In this document: positions 1-4,721 of the stretch, piece by piece
How the letters are laid out: each line of letters opens with the position of its first letter
Position numbering within the stretch: the stretch's first letter is position 1
Assembly: GCA_003663695.1 (NCBI GenBank)
Contig: QMUB01000085.1
Location: forward strand, 1 to 6,134
DNA: 6,134 nucleotides
Source: Thermococci archaeon
Lineage (GTDB): Archaea; Methanobacteriota_B; Thermococci; Thermococcales; Thermococcaceae
Direction of reading: 5' to 3'
Notes under the pieces: model-generated
Told to the model about the DNA's origin: nothing
The model's database searches: none
The model's input: only the letters and a program-made list of their open reading frames with translations
Position numbers and translations under genes: made by a program

Positions 1-258
1 GACCATCCAAATGCAGACAAACTCTACCTCGTTAAGGTTGACCTCGGAGACGAAGTAAGACAGCTGGTCGCAGGATTGAAGAAATACTATAAACCTGAGG
101 AGCTCCTAAACCATTATGTAATAGTCGTTACAAATTTGGAGCCCAAGAAGCTCCGCGGTGTGGAAAGTCAGGGAATGCTTCTGGCAGCAGATGATGGGGA
201 AAATGTTTCGCTGCTGTTGCCTGATAGGGAGATTAAGCTCGGAGCGAGAATTAGATGA
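1..258 (+). CDS. metG: Methionyl-tRNA synthetase C-terminal tRNA-binding domain (3' end only)
   Basis: The 5' end is cut by the window edge; 85 residues and a TGA stop are present, open in this frame from base 1. The sequence begins with [15 protein letters not shown] and later has [31 protein letters not shown] and the final GARIR. These are hallmarks of the EMAP-II/Trbp111-type OB fold (tRNA_bind family) that ends methionyl-tRNA synthetases and helps dimerisation and non-specific tRNA binding; the enzyme charges tRNA-Met in the cytoplasm. The run from N-A-D-K-L to S-Q-G-M-L covers most of the roughly 110-residue domain, so only the first few tens of residues are missing. Whether this is the C-terminus of a full-length MetRS or a free-standing beta subunit cannot be decided, because both arrangements occur in archaea. 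A TTG at 76 is internal to the domain and is not a start. A T-rich terminator follows at once. Confidence 0.88.
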   Translation, partial: DHPNADKLYLVKVDLGDEVRQLVAGLKKYYKPEELLNHYVIVVTNLEPKKLRGVESQGMLLAADDGENVSLLLPDREIKLGARIR

Positions 259-260
259 TC

Positions 261-270
261 TCCCTTTTTT
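261..270 (+). terminator. T-tract terminator after metG
   Basis: Directly after the stop codon comes TCCCTTTTTT, with no strong hairpin before it. Archaeal RNA polymerase, including that of Thermococcales, terminates on such U-runs without a stem-loop. It separates metG from the promoter of the next gene. Confidence 0.55.
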
Positions 271-290
271 CTTTGGAATCAAGCTTCACA

Positions 291-306
291 TGAAAATTTT
301 TATATA
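291..306 (+). promoter_or_regulatory. BRE/TATA promoter of the ArsR-family gene
   Basis: An A-rich BRE-like stretch (TGAAAA) runs into the TATA box TTTTTATATA at about 297-306. This predicts a start of transcription near 325-330, which leaves only a leader of about 10-15 bases carrying the Shine-Dalgarno AGGTGAT (330-336) before the ATG at 340. An 8-base inverted repeat TTCA-CA-TGAA (285-294) abuts the BRE but is too short to call an operator. Confidence 0.7.
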
Positions 307-339
307 GCACAAACGAACTCTATTATTTTAGGTGATAGC

Positions 340-720
340 ATGAAGATTGGAGAGCTTATAGAGAAGTTGAATGAAAGGCAAAAGAAGACTGTACAGCGCT
401 GTTTGGAAATGTGCAAACTTATGGACGTTAATGAGGAGATTGAGCTTGAGATCGATAATGAAACTGTTAGATTCTTAAAGGTCATATCAAATCCACTAAG
501 ACTCAGTATTCTCAAGATGCTGAGGGATAGATGGCTGTGCGTTTGTATAATCGCTGAGGGACTGGAACAGGATCAAACTTTAATAAGTCATCATCTGCGC
601 TCTCTCAAGGAGATGGATTTGGTTTATGAAAGGAGGGAGGGCAAGCTGAAGTTCTATAGGACCAATACAGAGAACCTCTCTAAGTACTTGGAAAAGCTTT
701 CAAGCGACTTTAGAATTTAA
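340..720 (+). CDS. ArsR-family winged-helix transcriptional regulator with a Cys-X-Cys pair
   Basis: 126 residues. Residues ~43-107 form an ArsR/SmtB-type winged helix: FLKVISNPLRLSILKML, then WLCVCIIAEGL, a recognition helix around TLISHHLRSLKEMDLV, and a beta-wing YERREGKLKFYRT. An N-terminal helical segment of ~40 residues precedes it. Cys67 and Cys69 (C-V-C) sit where ArsR and CadC repressors carry their metal-binding C-x-C; Cys21 and Cys25 (CLEMC) form a second pair. A metal- or redox-sensing DNA-binding repressor is therefore plausible, but that is inference: metal-sensing ArsRs usually read ELCVCDL, and the acidic and polar surroundings are changed here. It is not SurR, the known redox ArsR-type regulator of this order, which is about twice as long and has its CxxC within the DNA-binding domain. 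The start is set by TATA, AGGTGAT and ATG spacing. A MazG-type gene follows 24 bases later and may be co-transcribed or regulated with it. Confidence 0.85.
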   Translation: MKIGELIEKLNERQKKTVQRCLEMCKLMDVNEEIELEIDNETVRFLKVISNPLRLSILKMLRDRWLCVCIIAEGLEQDQTLISHHLRSLKEMDLVYERREGKLKFYRTNTENLSKYLEKLSSDFRI

Positions 721-733
721 TTCCCTCTTTTTT
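721..733 (+). terminator. Possible weak T-rich terminator between the ArsR and MazG genes
   Basis: A T/C-rich stretch ending in six T's (728-733) immediately follows the stop and abuts the next ribosome binding site. It could end or attenuate transcription before the MazG gene. No promoter for MazG is visible in the 24-base gap, so complete termination here would leave MazG without a transcript unless a promoter lies inside the ArsR gene. Confidence 0.35.
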
Positions 734-734
734 G

Positions 735-740
735 GGTGAT
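735..740 (+). promoter_or_regulatory. Ribosome binding site that fixes the MazG start
   Basis: GGTGAT lies 4 bases before ATG 745. An in-frame GTG at 736 falls inside this motif and so is unlikely to be the start. The same (A)GGTGAT motif precedes the ArsR gene (330-336) and the Lrp gene (1205-1211), which supports the choice. Confidence 0.75.
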
Positions 741-744
741 TCCT

Positions 745-1035
745 ATGAATGAACTTCAAAAAGAAGTTGATGCCCTTGTAAAAGACTTTGGAGGGTACTG
801 GAAACCATTTGAGATGCTGGCTGCACTTTTGGAGGAATTGGGAGAGTTCTCGGATGAGCTGCTGAAATTCGAGCGGGTCAAAGGAGAAGGGAATATAGAA
901 AAGCTCGAAGAGGAGCTTGGGGACGTTCTATTTGCCCTGATGTGCATTGCAAATTATTATGACCTTAATGTTGAAGAAGCCGCCCGTAAGAGTATACTCA
1001 AATACAGGGAGAGAGACAGGGAGAGATGGAAGTAG
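745..1035 (+). CDS. MazG-type nucleotide pyrophosphohydrolase (single domain)
   Basis: 96 residues from ATG 745. It is an all-alpha NTP pyrophosphohydrolase of the MazG superfamily. The family hydrolyses (d)NTPs, often non-canonical ones, to the monophosphate and pyrophosphate with Mg2+, and acts as house-cleaning or alarmone control. The metal-binding signature is visible: E30-E31-x-x-E34 (LLEELGEF) in one helix and E57-x-x-D60 (EEELGDVLF) in the next, 22 residues later. The C-terminal segment (SILKYRERDRERW) matches the basic helix typical of the family. Its size is that of minimal one-domain MazG proteins and half or less of tandem-domain bacterial MazG. Exact substrate cannot be read from sequence. 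It follows the ArsR-type gene by 24 bases, probably in one transcript, although a T-tract lies between them. A 12-bp perfect palindrome AAGTAGCTACTT (1030-1041) spans its stop codon. Confidence 0.85.
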   Translation: MNELQKEVDALVKDFGGYWKPFEMLAALLEELGEFSDELLKFERVKGEGNIEKLEEELGDVLFALMCIANYYDLNVEEAARKSILKYRERDRERWK

Positions 1036-1158
1036 CTACTTATATCAATTTCGGGTAGTATATAACAACATGTCCTTTTACTTCTCACCTTATCCCAGAA
1101 TTAAAAGAACTCATATGCTGTTATGTGTTATATTTTACAAAACTATTCCAGAAGTTTG

Positions 1159-1187
1159 GAGAATATACGAAACCTTTTTATATTCTC
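1159..1187. repeat. Perfect 9-bp inverted repeat bracketing the Lrp-gene BRE/TATA
   Basis: GAGAATATA (1159-1167) and its exact reverse complement TATATTCTC (1179-1187) are separated by 11 bases that contain the BRE and the start of the TATA box. The right arm overlaps the TATA box itself. A dimeric regulator bound here would block TBP/TFB. The Lrp-family protein encoded just downstream is the natural candidate, since members of that family commonly repress their own genes. Confidence 0.6.
1169..1183 (+). promoter_or_regulatory. BRE/TATA promoter of the Lrp-family gene
   Basis: CGAAACC (BRE-like) is followed by TTTTTATAT, a good archaeal BRE/TATA pair. Transcription is predicted to begin about 25 bases after the box centre, near 1203-1206, so the mRNA would be almost leaderless or start at the AGGTGAT Shine-Dalgarno (1205-1211). 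Confidence 0.75.
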
Positions 1188-1215
1188 ATATCTCTAAAAA
1201 ATTTAGGTGATTGCT

Positions 1216-1665
1216 GTGAGAGGCAAAATAGATAAGATGGACATTCAGCTTATAAAACTGCTAGCTAAAAACTCGAGATTAACATACAAAGAGCTTGCTG
1301 AGATTTTGAGAACAACAAGGCAGAGGATATCGAGAAGGATGGAGAAACTTGAGAGAATCGGAGCAATCAAGAAATACACGGTTATCCCTGATTTTGACAG
1401 GCTTGGATACATCTACATGATCATAGGTATTACAATAAAACCCGGAATTCCCATGGAGCCTGTAATTGAAAAACTGAAAATGGAAGAAAATGTGAAAATC
1501 ATTGAGAGAGCGGTTGGCTCGCACAACCTCGTTATACACATGGTGGCACCGAAGGAGATGAAGGAGATTGAGAAGAGAATCAATGATCTCTCCTCAAAGA
1601 TAGAGGGAATCGACAAGATGGATATAACCTTCATCACGGACATCGTTAAGTTTGAGATTCTGTGA
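1216..1665 (+). CDS. Lrp/AsnC-family transcriptional regulator
   Basis: 149 residues from GTG 1216, chosen because AGGTGAT (1205-1211) lies 4 bases upstream; the in-frame GTG at 1207 is inside that motif. Residues ~5-50 are the Lrp winged helix: IDKMDIQLIKLLAKNSRLTY, KELAEIL and the recognition helix TTRQRISRRMEKLERIGAIKKY. A short linker (VIPDFDRLGY) leads to the RAM/alpha-beta sandwich (~66-140), with VGSHNLVI (100-107) at the position of the G-x-[YH]-[DN]-L ligand-loop motif. Such proteins form dimers or octamers, bind DNA and often respond to amino acids; the ligand here is unknown. Length is normal for the family. The gene appears monocistronic: own promoter upstream, T-tracts downstream, and the next gene has its own promoter. 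The promoter's inverted repeat suggests autoregulation. Confidence 0.92.
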   Translation: MRGKIDKMDIQLIKLLAKNSRLTYKELAEILRTTRQRISRRMEKLERIGAIKKYTVIPDFDRLGYIYMIIGITIKPGIPMEPVIEKLKMEENVKIIERAVGSHNLVIHMVAPKEMKEIEKRINDLSSKIEGIDKMDITFITDIVKFEIL

Positions 1666-1676
1666 TTTTCCTTTTT
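1666..1676 (+). terminator. T-tract terminator after the Lrp gene
   Basis: TTTTCCTTTTT follows the stop codon directly, a typical hairpin-less archaeal terminator. Confidence 0.6.
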
Positions 1677-1700
1677 CGTCAATTATCGAGGGAAAGGGTA

Positions 1701-1720
1701 ATAAACCAAACTGTTTTATA
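1701..1720 (+). promoter_or_regulatory. Promoter of the DUF92 gene
   Basis: ATAAACCAAA (BRE-like) is followed by a TTTTATA box at 1714-1720. Transcription would start near 1740-1745, just before the ribosome binding site GGAGG (1743-1747), leaving a very short leader before ATG 1755. Confidence 0.55.
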
Positions 1721-1754
1721 GGAGGTAAAAATCAGTTACTCTGGAGGCATTCAA

Positions 1755-2465
1755 ATGATTCTCATTGATGTGGCAGCACTCACGGGAGCGGCACTCTTAG
1801 TTTACAAAAGAAAGGCTTTGGATATGAAGGGTGTAATTGCTGCGTTCTTTGTGGGTTTAGTCACCCTTGAACTCGGCGGAATTATTCCATTTCTGGCTCT
1901 AGCAGCTTTTCTTGGAATTGGGACTCTGGCTACAAAATACCGCTATTCTGAGAAAGCCAAGCTTAGAATTGCTGAGGGGAAGAGAGGAACTAGGAGCTGG
2001 GGAAATGTTTTAGGCAATGGGTTGATGGCTGTAATTTTAATAATAGTCGAGCATATGACAAAACAGGATGTAATTTGGATAGCAGCACTGAGTTCCATAG
2101 CTACGGCGAATGCGGATACCCTAGCCAGCGAACTTGGGAAGATCTTCGGGAAGAACCCGCGCTTAATAACGAATTTGAAAGAGAAGGTTAGAGCAGGTAC
2201 TAATGGAGGGGTTACAATTCAGGGTGAGATCTTTGCGCTTTTAGGAGCTTTAACAATCGCATTGATTACACTCCCAATGTTCCAGAATAAAGGAGTCGCC
2301 TTGATTTCCATAACTCTGGGAGGATTTTTGGGATGCAATGCCGACAGCATAATAGGGGCAACAATTGAAAATAGGGGATGGTTCAACAACGATTTGACTA
2401 ACTTTGCTGCCACAGTTGTAGGGGCGGTGTTTGGAGCTTTAATATTCCTCGCTTTCGGCGGCTGA
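1755..2465 (+). CDS. DUF92 (TMEM19/VTE6-like) integral membrane protein
   Basis: 236 residues, strongly hydrophobic, with about six or seven membrane segments (roughly 4-17, 26-55, 86-100, 106-118, 157-173, 181-194, 216-234). Conserved DUF92 blocks are visible: KRKALDMKGVIAA near the N-terminus, a loop GTRSWGNVLGNGL (78-90), ANADTLASELGKIFG (118-132), AGTNGGVTIQGE (147-158) and GCNADSIIGATIEN (193-206) followed by NNDLTNF. The acidic residues D121 and D197 in membrane-adjacent loops are candidates for catalytic or ion-binding roles. Known relatives include plant VTE6, a phytyl-phosphate kinase, so an isoprenoid-phosphate kinase role, perhaps in membrane-lipid or dolichol metabolism, is possible; that is inference by family only. 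The ribosome binding site GGAGG is 7 bases before the ATG. The next gene starts 12 bases after the stop, so the two are probably co-transcribed. Confidence 0.88.
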   Translation: MILIDVAALTGAALLVYKRKALDMKGVIAAFFVGLVTLELGGIIPFLALAAFLGIGTLATKYRYSEKAKLRIAEGKRGTRSWGNVLGNGLMAVILIIVEHMTKQDVIWIAALSSIATANADTLASELGKIFGKNPRLITNLKEKVRAGTNGGVTIQGEIFALLGALTIALITLPMFQNKGVALISITLGGFLGCNADSIIGATIENRGWFNNDLTNFAATVVGAVFGALIFLAFGG

Positions 2466-2477
2466 GAGTGAGGAGCC

Positions 2478-3005
2478 ATGTATCATGTTATAGCGCTTCA
2501 TCAGGTTTACGGTGAGCTGATTTTTAGAGGATTGAAAATTCATGAGATAAGGCGCTCGAATAGGTTTAAAGAAGGAGATACTGTTTTTCTCTATATTGCC
2601 AGAGGGAATCCTCTCATTTTGAGGAGGGCCCTCCAAAGACTGGGATTGGATGAGGAGCAGACTCTCACTGTGAGGGGCACCATCGCTGGAGGATTTGAAG
2701 TTGGTGAAATCATAAAAGCGGATTTTGAGACGTTATGGGATATAACAAAGGATACCAGCGGATTAGTTATTGCCCACGGACGGGATGAGGGTAAAGAATG
2801 GCTCAGGCAGTATGTTGGAGATTTTGGGTATGCATTCACCATAGAAAAACCCTTCCTTCTGAAGGAGCCCTTTACACGGGAGGAGATGAGGGAAAAATAT
2901 AATGTCCCTGTGGAAGGCATCATACACCTATCGAGCGGATCGAGGAGGGAATGGGTTAGACGGCTTTTTGAGGATCTTCTGGGGAGGGATATCCTTTTCG
3001 TATGA
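2478..3005 (+). CDS. ASCH/PUA-like domain protein (probably DUF365 family)
   Basis: 175 residues from ATG 2478; GTGAGG (2468-2473) is the ribosome binding site. The N-terminus (MYHVIALHQVYGELIFRGLK) runs into G18-L-K20-I-H-E23-I-R25, an exact match to the ASCH signature GxKxxExR, then FKEGDTVFLYIA, the beta-strand typical of PUA-like barrels where a nucleic acid or small-molecule cleft forms. The central and C-terminal parts (EVGEIIKADFETLWD, YAFTIEKPFLL, VEGIIHLSSGSRREWVRRL) resemble archaeal proteins annotated as DUF365, a PUA-related family of about this length; that assignment is from memory. The ASCH fold suggests RNA binding or a modified-base function, but no catalytic role can be shown. 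It follows the DUF92 gene by 12 bases. No clear terminator follows, and the promoter of the ribosomal-protein genes begins within about 10 bases, so some read-through is possible. Confidence 0.72.
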   Translation: MYHVIALHQVYGELIFRGLKIHEIRRSNRFKEGDTVFLYIARGNPLILRRALQRLGLDEEQTLTVRGTIAGGFEVGEIIKADFETLWDITKDTSGLVIAHGRDEGKEWLRQYVGDFGYAFTIEKPFLLKEPFTREEMREKYNVPVEGIIHLSSGSRREWVRRLFEDLLGRDILFV

Positions 3006-3012
3006 GATATCA

Positions 3013-3031
3013 AAATCCAAAAACTTTTAAA
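3013..3031 (+). promoter_or_regulatory. Promoter of the rpl44e-rps27e operon
   Basis: A BRE-like A-rich stretch (CCAAAAA, 3018-3023) leads into the box CTTTTAAA (3024-3031), very close to strong Thermococcales promoters. Transcription should begin near 3052, giving an untranslated leader of about 70 bases before ATG 3124, much longer than the nearly leaderless predictions for the other genes in this window. Confidence 0.75.
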
Positions 3032-3088
3032 GGGTTCAAGCCTAGGGGTTTTCGAACTATCACAGGTTCATTGCTCAGGGGTGTCCGT

Positions 3089-3109
3089 AGGGAGCCCACT
3101 GGGCTATCT
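3089..3109 (+). promoter_or_regulatory. Stem-loop in the rpl44e leader next to the ribosome binding site
   Basis: AGCCC (3093-3097) pairs perfectly with GGGCT (3101-3105) around the loop ACT; past one G/A mismatch the helix extends through G-U, G-C and A-U pairs to 3089/3109. It ends just 2 bases before the Shine-Dalgarno GGAGGTGGA (3112-3120). It could modulate translation of L44e/S27e or be a simple structural element; no known regulatory RNA family is recognised. Confidence 0.5.
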
Positions 3110-3123
3110 CTGGAGGTGGAAGA

Positions 3124-3408
3124 ATGAAGTTTCCAAAGAAGATAAGGACATACTGCCCTTACTGTAAGAAGCACACTATCCATAAGGTCGAAAAGGTTAA
3201 GAAGAGGCAGAGAAGCGAGCTTAAAGCAGGTCAGAGACGCTTTAGGAGGATTACCAAAGGATACAAAGGTTTCCCAAGGCCAAAACCAGAGGGGAGAGAA
3301 AAGCCAGTCAGAAAGCTTGACCTCAGATACAGGTGCACGGAGTGCGGTAAGGCGCATATAAAGGGACAGGGATTTAGGGTTAAGAAGTTTGAGTTCGTGG
3401 AGGTGTGA
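3124..3408 (+). CDS. rpl44e: 50S ribosomal protein L44e
   Basis: 94 residues, the normal archaeal length for this large-subunit protein (eL42 in the unified nomenclature). The start [20 protein letters not shown] and the C-terminal [23 protein letters not shown] are diagnostic. C11/C14 and C71/C74 make the zinc site. The basic middle ([17 protein letters not shown], then [20 protein letters not shown]) is the tail that reaches toward the E site of the 50S subunit, where the protein contacts the CCA end of deacylated tRNA. A strong Shine-Dalgarno GGAGGTGGA ends 3 bases before ATG 3124. rps27e follows 3 bases after the stop. This pairing is a conserved archaeal arrangement and marks the beginning of the translation/Nop10/PAC2 cluster. 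Confidence 0.97.
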   Translation: MKFPKKIRTYCPYCKKHTIHKVEKVKKRQRSELKAGQRRFRRITKGYKGFPRPKPEGREKPVRKLDLRYRCTECGKAHIKGQGFRVKKFEFVEV

Positions 3409-3411
3409 TGC

Positions 3412-3609
3412 ATGGAGCTCCCAAAGGGACTTATCCCAATGCCAAACTCGAGGTTCATAAAGGTCAAGTGCATTGACTGCGGAAACGAGCAGATAGTCTT
3501 CAACAAGCCTGCCACAAAGGTTAGGTGCCATGTCTGCGGTGCTACACTCGTAGAGCCAACGGGTGGAAAGGGAATTATTAAAGCCAAAATCGTTGAGGTT
3601 TTGGAGTGA
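3412..3609 (+). CDS. rps27e: 30S ribosomal protein S27e
   Basis: 65 residues, normal for archaeal S27e. It shows the four-cysteine zinc ribbon C20-x-x-C23 ([10 protein letters not shown]) and C39-x-x-C42 ([10 protein letters not shown]), followed by the family ending [20 protein letters not shown]. It is a small-subunit structural protein. The ribosome binding site GGAGGTG (3399-3405) lies inside the last codons of rpl44e and the gap is 3 bases, so the two are translated from one mRNA and probably coupled. An out-of-frame ATG at 3408 overlaps the rpl44e stop and is not used. A pyrimidine-rich stretch follows, and then a new promoter for aIF2-alpha. Confidence 0.97.
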   Translation: MELPKGLIPMPNSRFIKVKCIDCGNEQIVFNKPATKVRCHVCGATLVEPTGGKGIIKAKIVEVLE

Positions 3610-3610
3610 T

Positions 3611-3629
3611 TCCTCCTTTTATCTTCTTA
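3611..3629 (+). terminator. Weak T/C-rich terminator candidate after rps27e
   Basis: TCCTCCTTTTATCTTCTTA has interrupted T-runs without a hairpin. It may partly separate the ribosomal pair from aIF2-alpha, which has its own promoter just downstream; read-through is likely. Confidence 0.35.
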
Positions 3630-3638
3630 TGTGCCCGG

Positions 3639-3654
3639 ACGATTAATTTTTAAA
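3639..3654 (+). promoter_or_regulatory. Internal promoter before the aIF2-alpha gene
   Basis: A box TTTTTAAA (3647-3654) preceded by ACGATTAA. Predicted transcription start is near 3677 (a G among pyrimidines). It gives a ~42-base leader to ATG 3719, or an almost leaderless message for the in-frame ATG at 3683. Confidence 0.65.
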
Positions 3655-3718
3655 CTTCAACTCCTTTGATATTCTTGGGTATATGGAGTATAGAATAAAA
3701 AAATTGGAGATGGTGGAA

Positions 3719-4546
3719 ATGCCGAGGAAGAGTAGAGAATATCCTGAAGAGGGAGAATTTGTTATTGCCACGGTTAAAAACATACAGAATTACGGAGCAT
3801 TCCTCTCATTGGATGAATATCCTGGAAAGGAGGGCTTCATGCACATAAGTGAGGTCGCCCCTACCTGGGTCAGGAATATCAGGGACTACATAAAGGAGGG
3901 GCAGAAGATAGTTGCCAAGGTCATAAGGCTCGACCCCTCCAGGGGACATATAGATTTGAGCCTTAAACGCGTGAACCAGCAGCAGAGGAAAGCCAAACTT
4001 CAGGAGTTTAAGAGAGCACAGAAGGCGGAGAAGCTCCTTGAGATGGTGGCACAGAAAATTGGCAAGACCTATGAAGAGACATGGAGGGAAGTATGGGTTC
4101 CTCTGGAGCAGGAGTATGGGGAGGTTTATGCTGCTTTTGAGGATGCAGCTCAGAACGGAAAGGAAGTTCTTGAGGATCTGGTCCCTGGGGAATGGCTTGA
4201 ACCTCTCTACGAGATCATAATCAACAATGTTGAGGTTCCAAGGGTCACAATTGATGCGGAGCTTGAGATAACCGTACCAACTCCGAACGGGGTGGAAATT
4301 ATTAGAGAAGCCTTGATAAGGGCGAGGAACAGAATAAATGAAATTGAGGATATAGATGCTAAAATCGTTTATGTCGGCTCTCCAAAGTACAAAATAGACA
4401 TTACAGCACCGGATTATATAACTGCTGAGAGGGTTATGGAAGACATAGCGGGTGAAATAATGAATGTTATAAAGAATGCCGGTGGAGAAGCCACGTTCAT
4501 AAGGAAGGAGAGAAGAATAAAGAAAATAAAGAGGAGAGAGGCATGA
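3719..4546 (+). CDS. eif2a: Translation initiation factor aIF2 subunit alpha
   Basis: 275 residues from ATG 3719, the usual Thermococcales length. aIF2-alpha is part of the alpha-beta-gamma complex that brings Met-tRNAi to the 30S subunit with GTP. Residues ~10-85 are the S1/OB domain (GEFVIATVKNIQNYGAFLSL, then MHISEVAPTWVRNIRDYI and GHIDLSLKRV), ~88-175 the helical domain (QQQRKAKLQEFKRAQKAEKL, EETWREVWVPLEQEYGEVY) and ~185-265 the C-terminal alpha/beta domain that binds aIF2-gamma (VTIDAELEITVPTPNGVEII, YKIDITAPDY). The basic tail KKIKRREA closes it. The start follows the family; GGTGG (3712-3716) lies only 2 bases ahead, with GGAGA at 3706-3710 a better-spaced alternative. In-frame ATGs at 3683 and 3710 would add 12 or 3 residues. 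Its stop overlaps the nop10 start (ATGA). Position 48 is Pro. Confidence 0.96.
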   Translation: MPRKSREYPEEGEFVIATVKNIQNYGAFLSLDEYPGKEGFMHISEVAPTWVRNIRDYIKEGQKIVAKVIRLDPSRGHIDLSLKRVNQQQRKAKLQEFKRAQKAEKLLEMVAQKIGKTYEETWREVWVPLEQEYGEVYAAFEDAAQNGKEVLEDLVPGEWLEPLYEIIINNVEVPRVTIDAELEITVPTPNGVEIIREALIRARNRINEIEDIDAKIVYVGSPKYKIDITAPDYITAERVMEDIAGEIMNVIKNAGGEATFIRKERRIKKIKRREA

Positions 4547-4716
4547 GATGGCGCATTAGAAAATGCCCAGGATGCGGGCGTTATACTCTCAAAGAAACCT
4601 GTCCCGTTTGTGGTAACGAGACAAAAATAGCTCATCCTCCAAAGTTCTCCCCTGAAGATCCCTACGGAGAGTACAGGAGGAGGCTTAAGAGGGAGCTTTT
4701 GGGAATAGGAAGGTGA
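4543..4716 (+). CDS. nop10: H/ACA RNP component Nop10
   Basis: 57 residues. It begins MRWRIRKCPGCGRYTLK and has the zinc ribbon C8-x-x-C11 and C20-x-x-C23 (ETCPVCGNET), then the invariant linker and C-terminal helix: AHPPKFSPEDPYGEYRRRLK (30-49), with RELLGIGR at the end. Nop10 binds Cbf5 in the archaeal H/ACA RNP with L7Ae and Gar1, stabilising the active site that converts rRNA uridines to pseudouridine under guide-RNA direction. The length is within a few residues of Pyrococcus Nop10. The start ATG 4543 overlaps the aIF2-alpha stop by 4 bases (ATGA), and GGAGAGAGG just upstream serves as ribosome binding site, so translation is probably coupled. The linkage to aIF2-alpha and a PAC2 gene is conserved in archaea. 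I infer that this gene is easily overlooked because of its size. Confidence 0.97.
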   Translation: MRWRIRKCPGCGRYTLKETCPVCGNETKIAHPPKFSPEDPYGEYRRRLKRELLGIGR

Positions 4717-4721
4717 ATGAT

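Larger units (their letters stand above)
1036..1204 (+). other. Non-coding stretch between MazG and Lrp genes
   Basis: This AT-rich gap of about 170 bases holds no credible gene. The only open frame across it (947-1210) begins inside MazG and lacks any family resemblance, ribosome binding site or usual codon use. Its right end holds the Lrp promoter and an inverted repeat. Several further TATA-like stretches (around 1041, 1061 and 1128) have no convincing gene downstream. I see no clear T-run terminator for MazG. Confidence 0.6.

Noticed and set aside
285..294. Short inverted repeat TTCA-CA-TGAA next to the BRE of the ArsR-type gene
   Set aside because: Only 4-bp arms, expected often by chance; not enough to call an operator.
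736..744. GTG 736 as the MazG start (three extra residues)
   Set aside because: The GTG lies inside the GGTGAT ribosome binding site; ATG 745 has ideal spacing. The same logic rejects GTG 1207 for the Lrp gene.
947..1210. 87-codon open frame crossing from MazG into the gap before the Lrp gene
   Set aside because: It starts inside MazG in another frame, has no ribosome binding site, runs through the Lrp promoter and inverted repeat, and its product resembles no family.
2591..3013. 140-codon minus-strand open frame opposite the ASCH-type gene
   Set aside because: Antisense shadow; the + strand frame has the ASCH motif, a ribosome binding site and operon spacing.
3033..3057. T-loop-like stretch (GGTTCAAGCC) and GAAC/GTTC pairing suggesting a tRNA
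   Set aside because: No acceptor stem, anticodon arm or CCA-proximal pairing can be built around it.
3010..3531. 173-codon minus-strand open frame opposite rpl44e/rps27e
   Set aside because: It is a shadow of two unmistakable ribosomal protein genes on the + strand; no promoter or family resemblance.
4038..4220. 60-codon + strand frame inside aIF2-alpha
   Set aside because: Lies wholly within the helical domain of aIF2-alpha in another frame; no independent signals.
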